In this document: one piece after another, positions 55,020-64,000 of the stretch
Position numbering within the stretch: the stretch's first letter is position 1
How the letters are laid out: each line of letters begins with the position of its first letter
Source of the DNA: Isoetes taiwanensis
Taxonomy: Eukaryota; Streptophyta; Lycopodiopsida; Isoetales; Isoetaceae
Length of the DNA: 64,000 nucleotides
NCBI GenBank assembly: GCA_021234155.1
Contig: JAJEKV010000017.1
Location: 10,669,525-10,733,524 of the forward strand
Direction: 5' to 3'
Made by a program: the position numbers and the translations under genes
The notes under the pieces: model-generated
The model's input: the letters and a program-made list of their open reading frames with translations, nothing else
Databases searched by the model: none
Told to the model about the DNA's origin: nothing

Positions 55020-55757
55020 GTGCCGGATATAAAGAACACCATTTACTCAACTGATGAATTTAGAATGTTTTCTTTCAAGATTCGCCCATGCTCCAGAGCA
55101 TACTCGCATGACTGGACGGAATGTCCATTTGTTCATCCAGGGGAAAATGCTCGTAGAAGGGACCCTAGAAGGTATCACTACAGCTGTGTCCCGTGTCCAG
55201 ATTTTCGAAAAGGAGCTTGTCGAAGAGGAGATGCATGCGAATATGCCCATGGGGTCTTTGAATGCTGGCTTCATCCTGCTCAGTATCGAACTCGCCTCTG
55301 CAAAGATGGCACAGGTTGTGGCAGAAGGGTATGTTTTTTTGCTCATACAGCTGAAGAATTACGTCCTCTTTATGTATCTGTCAGCTCTGCAATGTCATCC
55401 CCAAGGCTAGCTTCTTCTGCCGTGGATTCAAGACCTGGAAGCCCTCCTCTTCAATCTACGTTCATGGGTTCTGCTTTTCCATCTTCTAGCGCAACTACAC
55501 CTCCCTTGTCTCCTTCTGCATGCATGACAGGTTCATGGTCTCAGCCCAGTATTCCCCCTTTGCATCTTTGTAATACTAGTCGACTCAAAGCTGCTCTAAG
55601 TGCTAGGGATATAGCTGATGAGCAACAAGAGTACGATGGCTATCTGGTTGAGGATTTTTCTCAGCAGCACCAGGTCCTCAGGCTGGTTTTGATCTGTACA
55701 TTGAATCTTGAATACAAAATTGCAGGTATGAAGGAACACACTAGGATTTACATATGA
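55020..55757 (+). CDS. Plant RR-type tandem CCCH zinc-finger protein, partial (ankyrin part missing)
   Basis: The open frame covers [19 protein letters not shown], then [18 protein letters not shown] and [10 protein letters not shown] (the plant arginine-rich motif), then finger 1 C-X7-C-X5-C-X3-H ([19 protein letters not shown]) and finger 2 C-X5-C-X4-C-X3-H ([16 protein letters not shown]). A Ser/Pro-rich tail contains [15 protein letters not shown], a conserved downstream piece of the ankyrin-TZF group. These proteins bind RNA and act in mRNA decay, P-bodies and stress or hormone responses. Normal members are about 600 residues with N-terminal ankyrin repeats; here an in-frame TGA sits just upstream, and the first ATG is at 55065, giving about 230 residues with both fingers complete. 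After SQQHQ the sequence stops resembling the family. It is either a truncated gene copy or the second part of a gene whose 5' exons are elsewhere. Confidence 0.65.
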   Translation: MPDIKNTIYSTDEFRMFSFKIRPCSRAYSHDWTECPFVHPGENARRRDPRRYHYSCVPCPDFRKGACRRGDACEYAHGVFECWLHPAQYRTRLCKDGTGCGRRVCFFAHTAEELRPLYVSVSSAMSSPRLASSAVDSRPGSPPLQSTFMGSAFPSSSATTPPLSPSACMTGSWSQPSIPPLHLCNTSRLKAALSARDIADEQQEYDGYLVEDFSQQHQVLRLVLICTLNLEYKIAGMKEHTRIYI

Positions 55758-57839
55758 ACACTTCCATCATTTCCTTGGTCCAGCTCCATCTCATGTGGAA
55801 GTGGTACGATTTGGTTATGGTAGTAGTAGTAGGAGAAGTTACTATGAAGGCAAAGAAAATAAGCTTGTAGATTATACTCCAGATTATTCAAATATTTTGA
55901 GTGTAGTTATTGCATATACTAGCCTTAATGAATATGTATACATGTTGCATATCTTTTCCCTTCTCTCATTGATAGCATTCGAAATCGACACCTTTTTGCT
56001 TATGTAATTGCCTTCCACAGCATGTTAAGAAAAAAAACAGTTTGATTATCTCATCAGGTGAATCGTATGTATAGTCGTTATTAAAATTAAGAGTTGGCAG
56101 CTACAATTGAAATTCGGGACGAAGAAGCATGAAAGAAGTAGCCGGAGTTAAATGCAGTGCTTTATGTGGATGTCATTAGTCTTGCCTTAGAAAGCAAGCT
56201 GTGTGATTTAAAACCACTGTGGTGTGGAATTCCTTTCTCACTATTTGTATGTTAGTTGACTAGCATAGCTTTGAACTAACAATTTTCTGTTTTCTGGATT
56301 AGTACAATTTCAATGACCTGGTTCTGAATATGATCTTTGTGCTTCTATCCTTTTTCATCTATTTTGCTTAATTCATTGGTTTATGTGGATGTCATGCAGA
56401 AATACATCCACTGTTAGCACTGTGCAGAAAAGCAACCTGTGTCATTTTGGAACTAGGGGGACTGAGGTACTAGTTGATGTTGTTTGAACGCTTTCTTTCT
56501 GCTAGCAGATAAGTTTTGTTTTGTCTGACCATTTAAACCATGAATTTGAAAAAATGTGCACCTAAGTGCTTTTTTAAGTTACTCATTAAGCTTTCCAATG
56601 AATATGATAAAAAATAGATCTTTCTTTTTGGAGTTATGTCCCTTCCATGCTCTGCTGTGAAAACTAGGACAGCAAGTACATATTGTCATATTTAAAGATT
56701 TACAATACGAATTTGGAAAATTTGCATCTAGGATTATTTTTAGATCTTATTAGAAGCTCTCCAACAGGTACTCACTGGAAAAACAAAGCTTCAGTTTGCA
56801 AGTTATGTCTGCTACTTGGTTCGTATCTCATATGATGAAGATGGTAAAATCAGCAAATATGCTTTGCTTTATTTGACCGATTTAAGCTATGAACTTGAGA
56901 AACATTGACATTTCTACTGTAGAACTAGGAGAGCAAGTGGATTTTGTTATTTTTGACACGTTTACAATAACAAATTGGAAAATCTTATGCCTAGAATTAT
57001 TTTTCAATCCTACTACATACTTTTTAAAGAATACCCTTGCCAATAAAACAGAGCTTTGCTTTGAAAGTTATGGCAAAAACTGGAACATCATTCTATTTCA
57101 TTGTAGTTGTGTATAATTGAAGTGTTGACCTCTAAATCTCTCAAGTTTAAAGCCCAAACCAAGTGGACTCATTGTCAAAGGTCAATGAAGATGTTACATG
57201 CTCTAAATCTTAAGCCTAAGTCAGCCTCTTAGTTTTGCATATACAACCCTTTATAAAAATTGATGAACTACAAATGGTAATCGTGTGAGAACTATACAAG
57301 CAAGTTGAAGGTATACGTTAGGTTGAGAACAAATCTAGGAGAATCATCATTGTCTGTTAAGAGTATATTCACAAAATGCTTACAAGTTAAGGCATACAAA
57401 AAAAACATCGAACAATTGAACTATCATTGACTATGCGACCATGCTTACACATTGTGAACTGTATAAATAACAGTCAGATGAGAAAATGTAAGCATATAGT
57501 TCTAGCATTGAACACACAGATTACGTGAGATGGAGTACTACTATTGTATAAATGTAATGGAATCTTTATGGAATTTTGGAGGTTTATGGGAGACGGAAGG
57601 GAATTTCGAAGAATCTCGTAGCATCTTGGGAACTCCAGGGAAATCTTTATGGAATACTAGAGAATCTAGGGGAGTCTTCAAGGGATCTTGGGAAATCTAA
57701 GAAAACCTTGATAGAATTTAGGAGAATCTTCATTGTCTGTTAAGAGTATATTCACAAAATGCTTAGAAGTTACTGGACACAAAAAAAAATGGCGGAGAGC
57801 AAAGCGCAAGAAGCGCCCTTAGAAATTTTTTATCAAACG
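55758..57839. other. Intergenic with diverged direct repeats
   Basis: A diverged repeat pair at about 56660-56830 and 56920-57085 shares CTAGGA(C/G)AGCAAGT, TTTACAATA and a TTGGAAAAT word. A close repeat of TCATTGTCTGTTAAGAGTAT with flanks lies at about 57335-57390 and 57718-57772. Between them 57560-57720 is built from GGAATCTT / GAGAATCT-like words. No gene was recognised. Confidence 0.5.
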
Positions 57840-57920
57840 TGGAAACCCTTCCTATTTTCCCCCATTTGTGGAAACCCTTCCTATTTTCCCATGGCTTTGG
57901 AAAATAGGAAGGGTTTCCAT
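57840..57920. repeat. GGAAACCCTTCC palindromic cluster 2
   Basis: Two forward units (GGAAACCCTTCCTATTTTCC) and one reverse unit (GGAAAATAGGAAGGGTTTCC) lie within 81 bp. Confidence 0.75.
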
Positions 57921-59155
57921 TTGAATTTAAATTTAAATTCTTGAGTGTCGTGCATATTTATGAGCGTGCACCTACGTTGGGGAAGTTCCCCGGGAGACGG
58001 TAGTTGTACCGTCCAGCATTAGTAATTATCCGTGCGACGTGGAAACCTAACGGAATCCATCCCGCCCAATTTTTGAGTGATTTCGGATTCTTGCCGCCTT
58101 GGAGAGCAGGGGACGGCATTTGTATACCTGTTATTTCTTAAGCAATCACAAACCGCAGGCTATGGTGGATCAGTTAAATCCTATTCTCTACATGTAAATG
58201 TGCTTTTTTCCTTGTCCGCCTCCTATTTTTGGATTGCTTTTGGGTTTTTTTTTCCTTCCATTTTCTACAACAGGATAAATTCCGCAGGGACAGAGTTATG
58301 GAGAAGCATCATAAAATCACGAAGCAAGTCGTCCACATTGGCTATGGCGCTGCAAAAGCTTAAGAAGATGTCTTGTGGAGCTCGGCTCTGGCACTGCTAT
58401 TTTTTATTGTAGGGCATCAATTCTCTCTTTCTCAAGCCGATTAGTGTTTTTTCCCTCTCTTCTTCCAGTAGCAGGAGTGCTCATGGCAAAGTTCTTCATT
58501 CAGACTAGCTTTTTTTCCATTTCTCTGCTGTCTTCTTCCAGCTTAATTCTTGCAGACCCACACTTGTAGAAGGATCGATTCTTCATAGCAAAAACAGAAG
58601 GTGCAAAAACAGGGAATTTTTGTTCCCTATTGATGACTGTTCGGCGGATTCTTCCATCGATTCTCTTCTTTTACATGTAAGAGAGCTTAACGCTGCATCA
58701 ATTCTTCCATCAATTATTCTATTCGATTCTTCTCCTGCATACAAGAGGTCTTAACAGGTCTTAAGAGGCAAAAACAAGGGAAAGAAAAGAAAGGGCAAAA
58801 TGACCTGTAAACGCCTGTAATGTTTGTTGTTGCCAGAATGATGGCATCAGTAGATTCACCTTCACCAGAAAATGGCGATCCAACTTCCATGTTGTTCCTG
58901 CACATTGCATGCTTTGTTATATACACGAAGGGGCTCAAAAAGCTTGATTTTAGTTTATCAAATTCCAAATTTTCCGGTTGAAGAAATAATTGCAGGAAGC
59001 TTCCGATTAGAATTAATAAATTCCGAATGCCCTCAAAAGTAGTAGGAATTTTTCCTATTAAGGACAAAAACTTTCCCCAACACTGGCGTGCACAAGCGTG
59101 CACCATTAATGGCGGCGTCCGTGTTGGGCGCCGTGCGCCTTGAAAAAAAAAAAAA

Positions 59156-59450
59156 ATGGAAACCCTTCTCATTTTCCGAGGAAACCCTTCCGATTTTCAA
59201 ATGGGAAACCCTTCCAATTTTCCATTAAAACCAGGAAGGGTTTCCATGGAAACCCTTCCTATTTTCCATGGAAACCCTTCCTATTTTCCCTGTTTGGAAA
59301 ATAGGAAGGGTTTCCAAGGAAAATAGGAAGGGTTTCCATGGAAACCCTTCCTGGTTTTATTGAAAGCCGGAAGGGTTTCCATGGAAACCCTTCCTATTTT
59401 CCATGGAAAATTGGAAGGGTTTCCATGGAAATTTGGAAGGGTTTCCATGG
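59156..59450. repeat. GGAAACCCTTCC palindromic cluster 3
   Basis: About 13 units of roughly 20-22 bp, 7 forward (GGAAACCCTTCCTATTTTCC type) and 6 reverse, alternate so that neighbours form nested hairpins joined at CCATGG. Unit variants differ in the AT spacer (CTATTTT, CAATTTT, CGATTTT, CTGGTTTT). Confidence 0.85.
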
Positions 59451-59687
59451 GAGGCCAACCCAAATAGGAAGTACTTAGAACCATCGGGGAAAAAATGGAG
59501 ATGGAAGAGGAACGAAATAACTCCTCATTGCGTCGAGGATGTGCTTTTTGCTTTCACTCTAATTTAAGGAGATCATTGCATTCTGGTAAAAACCTCACCT
59601 TTCCTCTCATTTTGTTTCTCTTCTTTTGTAAGTGTATGCTGGTGGAAGGCCGGAACCTTCAAATATGTTTTCGGACATGTATTTCCT
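59451..59687. other. Short spacer right of cluster 3
   Basis: A plus-strand open stretch starts MEMEEERNNSSLRRGCAFCF at 59495 but runs into duplicated noncoding DNA. No family was recognised. Confidence 0.3.
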
Positions 59688-60481
59688 TTGACCAATGCAG
59701 TCATATTTGGCAGTCGTCATTGGAGTTTTCTGTGGTAACAGTTGGTACCAGCCGATTTTTAGTAGCTGATCTAAAATTTCGCACTGCTAAAGTCGCATGG
59801 AATCTCGCTCAGACCTGTACATATTTCCAGGGCCCAAGCTAGGATTTCAAATAGCAATGCCGCCTTCAGGGTTTATTTGTATAAAATATTGGCATTTCCT
59901 ATTTCGTATCAAGTTTGTTATGTTCATCTTCTTCTCTCACTTGCTTGGACAAACATCCTCTTCAGAACTTTTTTGGGTCAACCTTCAACTTGCAAGCAAC
60001 TCAGATAATTATGCCAGATCATTTAGGTTTAGAGTACAAGTAACTGCCCTGACTAACAGTAACCTTGCCTTAAAATGCATATTTAGTTTGTACATCTCTT
60101 GCAATTTCTGTCTTGTCTGTCTCAATTTTCCACTGGTTTAATTGCAAACTAGCTTGCTAGTTGTGAATAAACAAGTTTCATCGTTTGTTAGATATACCCT
60201 TTTCTGCAACAAGTCCTTGCATTTAGCCATTTCCAAAAAATAGTGCCGTTCTTATTTGTCTAAATGGACATCATGTTAAGGCTGTTTCTGTAGCCATGTT
60301 GTATTTCCTTTGACCAACACAGTCATATTTGGCAGTCGTCATTGGTGTTTTATGTGGTAACAGTTGGTACCAGCCGATTTTTAGTAGCTGATCTAAAATT
60401 TTGCACTGCTAAAGTCGCATGGAATCTTGCTCAGGCCTGTACATATTTCCAGAGCCCGAGCTAGGATTTCAAATAGCAATA
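59688..60481 (+). repeat. Direct duplication of about 180 bp
   Basis: Segments 59688-59859 and 60299-60481 are about 93% identical (for example CAGTCATATTTGGCAGTCGT and GGTACCAGCCGATTTTTAGT). Frames through them are not conserved consistently, so noncoding duplication is the simplest reading. Confidence 0.75.
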
Positions 60482-60735
60482 GATCCGTTCTTTGGGTCTC
60501 TGACTTGTTTGATTCAGATTATGTAGAAAGTGTTTCTGGACCATATGCACTAGTGATCTTTTCCTTCCTTATATACGTTTGGCTTTATCTTACCAACCAT
60601 AAGCTTATTACTGCTCTTTTCCTCATGTTCCAGGTGCAAAATGAGCTTATGGTCAACCAATTTGGATTTGCCAAGTGACAAGCTAATATTCCAGCATCTA
60701 TGCCATCACTGAGTACATTTGTCTACTGAAGTTAT

Positions 60736-61360
60736 ACAGAAAATGGGCATGCTACATTTATCTTATAGGCAAGTTACATCTTGGAATCCTCTCTGTGCTA
60801 TATGAAGAAAATAGTATGAGATGGAGGGATTATAAACCCATTGTTGATGCATTGAATTGTAGACAACACAATTTCCAATGCCTTGGTGACATGCTAAGGG
60901 TTATGTGCAATAGATTCCAAAGGAAATGTCAATGCTACATGCCTGTACTAGTGATTATGGTGCATCATCCCTATAGATTGTAGTATAGACGTCATAAGAA
61001 TTGGCACTGGCCTTGTAGCCGCAACACTTATATGCCCTTCATCTGGTCATGTCAACAGACAAGGACAAGAAGATATTGATGCACAATCTCACTTCTTAGC
61101 AATCACATGTGTCTATTTGAGATTATTTGAGGTTACAAAGAAGAAAATGGACATCCTACATTTATATTATAGGGATGCTACATGTCTTGGAGTTTCCTCT
61201 TTGTATTGTAAGCAGAAGAAAAAGACGACCTGTGGCAAGCAGTATGGGCTGGAGAGATTATAAACCCATTGTATGTAAATACTACAATTTTCAATGGCTT
61301 GGTGGCATGAGCTTTTGTTATGATAGATTCCAAAGGGAAACATTAATGCTATATGCCTAC
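60736..61360 (+). repeat. Second direct duplication, more diverged
   Basis: Segments 60736-60948 and 61138-61360 share AGAAAATGG, CTACATTTAT, GATTATAAACCCATTGT and GATAGATTCCAAAGG in order, with indels. Noncoding. Confidence 0.65.
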
Positions 61361-63340
61361 ATACCCAGCATTTTATTTTGGAATTTGCAGTCTACTTCTA
61401 TGAAGAAGCAAATACTATATACCTTACGTTTCTTGTCTGGCAGCATAACGGTGGAACTGATTTTTGATGGCCTCTTTTCTTCTATTCATTTTCTACTCAC
61501 CTAACACAGTGGTAAGGCTCTGAAGTCGTGGCTTTTGTTAGACGCATCGAGGAATACATGCCTGGATTTTTGGCATTGAGGTGAATTTCGAGATTCCTAA
61601 CACAACAATACCTTAGATCTTAATTGTCCAGGTCTTGGCGCATGCTCTCTTCTTGTCTTCTTGAAACATATGTTTCCACTTCTAACTCCTATGCCATTTT
61701 ACTCCTTTATACACCTGTCTTGCAGCACTGACAAAACTAAGAGTTATTTCTTTGCATTTTCCAACTAACAAACATGTATCATCAGGTTGTTGGTGCTATA
61801 GTAGTCCAGCACAGAAGGCTATCTATTCCTCACAATGTTAATTGCAAATATTATGCAACGATGCTGGCACTCATAAGTTTGTAACCACTGTTTTGTACTA
61901 TCAGGATAGAAGGTTTTATATTATCAGAATTGGATTTCGTTCAGACAGACAATAAACTCTCCATAAAAGGGGAAATTCTATTAGAAAAAGAAAGATGTAA
62001 GAAGCACAGGAGCCTCTTAAGATGTTCATCTGATCCTTGGTAGTTAAGAAGAAAGACTTTAGCAACAGCAACTGAGCAAAAGTTCATTTCTGATCATTAA
62101 TATGTTGGATACATCAGCTACTCTTGAAGTGGATTCAAATATACATTTTCCGTTTTTTTTCCAAGCTAACAAGCAATTCTATTGGCTGTTGGCAGGCAAT
62201 TATATTATATGTGTGTTGAGCAGATATGTGCACTTCTTGTAGGTCTTCTCCAATAGAGTGTGGGAATTATGTCTTGTCTCCATTGCTCATTCATTTTATC
62301 TCTGCAAGCATTTTTCCATGTCTACTCAAGTGTTACACTTTAGAGTTAAACAAAACATACACGGTTTCAGATCGTGGGGATGCTTGGTTGCAAGGTGAGG
62401 AATTCGAAAGGCATAGACTTGCATAGACTTCTTCTAGTCCTTCTTTGCATCGAACTTGTGCTTTATGTCAAAGTTATAACTTGCTTCATTATGTTGTCTG
62501 CTCTCAAGAATATTTTCATTAAAGGCTCAAAGCCGTAGGCAGATTATATGTAGGTAAATGTCGCAGGTCCTGCATTCAAATTTCGTTTCTTATGGTTTGC
62601 AAGATGTTGTTGGTAACAACCCAAGAATGAATACACAGACATGGATGCAAGATTATGTGGACCTCAACATCGGTTCTTGGCACTTCTTGGTAAAAGATCC
62701 ATCAACATGAATTTGAGTTGGTGGAGAGAGGAGGCTCACACCTGGGCTGGCTTGCCAATCACCGGGTAAACCAAGCATAGTAGTCTCACCTCAATGGCCT
62801 AATAGTATCAGGTTTGGCCTTTGAAATTTAAAAATTTATGCATAGCATGAATAAAGCTTTTGCATGACAGTTATATATTGTGCCCACTTTCCACCTAAGT
62901 TGGAAGAAATACACTCGCCCATTGGAGTTGAGAGAATCTAGTGTCAAAAATTTTAAAAGGTTTAACAATGCTAATTTTTTTGGGCTTGGTTTTTCTTTGT
63001 TTCTTTGGCTTACCAATTCTATAAACGTATTATGGCTTAGAAAATGCATTACATTGGAGAAAGATAGAATTGTGGACTTTGCACTTTCCAACACAGTAAT
63101 GAATGGATGTTTGTATTTCTTCGGATTAAGCCATTGAACTCATTCTGCAATATGGCGCCAATGTTTTCCAAAGTGATGCCTCTCAAGCAAGACACATTAA
63201 ATTAGTCTAGAAATCTGAGTGTGTGCAAACTCACAATTAGGAGGTAGTGGAAAACTCAACTCATATTCTTTCTTCGTTAATCTAACATATTTTGAAATAA
63301 TGTAAGTCACAAAAGAATCAGTAACCCAATATACACAAAA
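61361..63340. other. Intergenic, nothing recognised
   Basis: AT-rich sequence without recognisable protein, RNA gene or repeat structure. Short open stretches on either strand (for example 62880-63137) lack domains. Confidence 0.4.
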
Positions 63341-64000
63341 GCAAAGAATAGAATAGAATAGAATATGATTTTATCATCCACGGAGACCAACTGGCCTATG
63401 GGACCCAAGTACAAAGAGAGAGAGCAAAGCAGCGATATTACTACCGGGATTAAAAACCCCACCCAAGGGTTTCGGGAAAAACCTTAGTAGCAATAAGGAT
63501 GCCGACATACCGCACGCTTATATACATAATCACAAGTACAAACCGAGGTTAATGCCTGGACGGGGGCATAACTGAAACCCGTATCCATTACCTCCCCTGG
63601 AGGTATGATCCCAACAAGCCTACAGAGGTCGCGGCTCGCGAGCTCATGCAAGGCCCGATGGGGCACAACTAACCGAGCATATCGAGCCCGGATATGCTCG
63701 TGACACGGACAGGCCCGGAGGGCGTGACTTTCATCCTCAATGGCTCGCTGACAAAGATCGACAGACTCTATCCTCACGCGGCCCCAAATCCATCTCCCCG
63801 CCTCAATGCGGAGGTGGTGTGCACCTGCGGCGAATGGAAGCAATCACCCCCGCTTTTCATGGGTAGATGGGTGCGCAGGTAGTGGTGTGGGCCCCTCGTG
63901 AGCATGGGATTAACCTCGATGTCGATAATTTGCCACCTTGACATGTGACAGGCCTCGCATCCCAAAGCTTGGCCATGAAGCAAGCATCCAAGCACCGCTT
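63341..64000 (-). mobile_element. LINE J3, 3' part, continues beyond the window
   Basis: On the minus strand this shows the C-terminal end of ORF2, a 3' UTR with hairpin 1 (ATTGCTACT...GGTAGTAAT with GGTTTTTCCCG in the loop) and the terminal loop AGGCC-AGTT-GGTCT (63384-63397), then a (TATTC)n tail at 63341-63366. It is clearly homologous to J2 and J4. The coding part runs off the right edge of the window. Confidence 0.85.
63484..63843 (-). pseudogene. LINE J3 ORF2 C-terminal fragment
   Basis: The frame holds HHLRIEAGRWIWGRV, then RAIEDESHALRACPCHEHIR and ARYARLVVPHRALHELASRD, the zinc-finger-like C-terminus also seen in J1 (VVEDEAHVLMSCRAYSDIRA) and J2 (VIEDESHTLQSCPAYDQIRM). A second frame (63995-63774) continues upstream, so a frameshift lies near 63800. 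The RT domain would be beyond the window edge. Confidence 0.7.

Larger units (their letters stand above)
57840..59450. mobile_element. Candidate foldback-type element
   Basis: Clusters 2 and 3 lie at the ends. Just inside them GCGTGCACC...TTGGGGAAGTT (57964-57987) is inverted as AACTTTCCCCAACAC...GCGTGCACC (59069-59103). Long, internally repetitive inverted ends are the mark of Foldback/Galileo-like elements. The interior (58000-59060) has no transposase. It contains an open minus-strand stretch with NNMEVGSPFSGEGESTDAII, possibly a captured exon. No target duplication was identified. Confidence 0.4.

Noticed and set aside
59156-59450. CRISPR-like array of short repeats
   Set aside because: The units alternate in orientation, have no unique spacers of constant length, and the DNA is clearly eukaryotic.

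Overview
The window reads as nuclear DNA of a land plant with a large, transposon-dense genome. Three host-type genes are recognisable: an intact L-cysteine desulfhydrase (659-2014, minus), a CRIB-type RopGAP with GT-AG introns (41020-43062, minus) and the tandem CCCH zinc-finger half of an ankyrin-TZF protein (55020-55757, plus). All three families are typical of embryophytes. The many APE-type LINEs that are not L1-like, next to L1, Copia, TRIM, Harbinger and Helitron sequence, suggest a fern or other seed-free plant. That placement is inference, not proof.

Layout. 0.6-2.0 kb: cysteine desulfhydrase. 2.6-10.75 kb: a minus-strand LTR retrotransposon (Copia-1). Its interior carries LEA-like and GDPD-like host sequence instead of gag-pol. 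A non-L1 LINE (J1) sits at the GA tract beside its primer-binding site, and its 5' LTR is split by a 1148-bp Harbinger-type MITE with a TAA target duplication. 10.75-22 kb: intergenic DNA with tandemly duplicated exon-like pieces, a Helitron-like 3' end at 17029, and a 5'-truncated LINE (J4). 22.0-25.2 kb: a 5'-truncated L1 with a target duplication of about 13-15 bp. 28.6-38.5 kb: Copia-2, a nested composite with TSD tatct. LINE J2 sits in its 5' LTR, a 470-bp TRIM (TSD catta) in its pol, and an L1 fragment where reverse transcriptase should be. Its 3' end and flank are tandemly duplicated to 39.8 kb. 40.4 kb: a MITE-like inverted repeat. 41-43 kb: RopGAP with an in-frame stop. 44.8-51.8 kb: two copies of a roughly 2-kb duplicated block, the second split by a 2.07-kb retroelement. 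54-59.5 kb: the CCCH gene, flanked by three clusters of a palindromic motif of about 22 bp. 59.5-64 kb: duplicated noncoding DNA and the 3' part of LINE J3, cut by the window edge.

The host genes do not form a pathway with each other. The clearest cross-window pattern is that copies of one LINE superfamily (J1-J5) end in the same small RNA-like stem-loop. The paired positions vary together, while the simple-repeat tail behind it differs in every copy. Nearly all transposon reading frames are broken, so the window is mainly a record of layered insertions.
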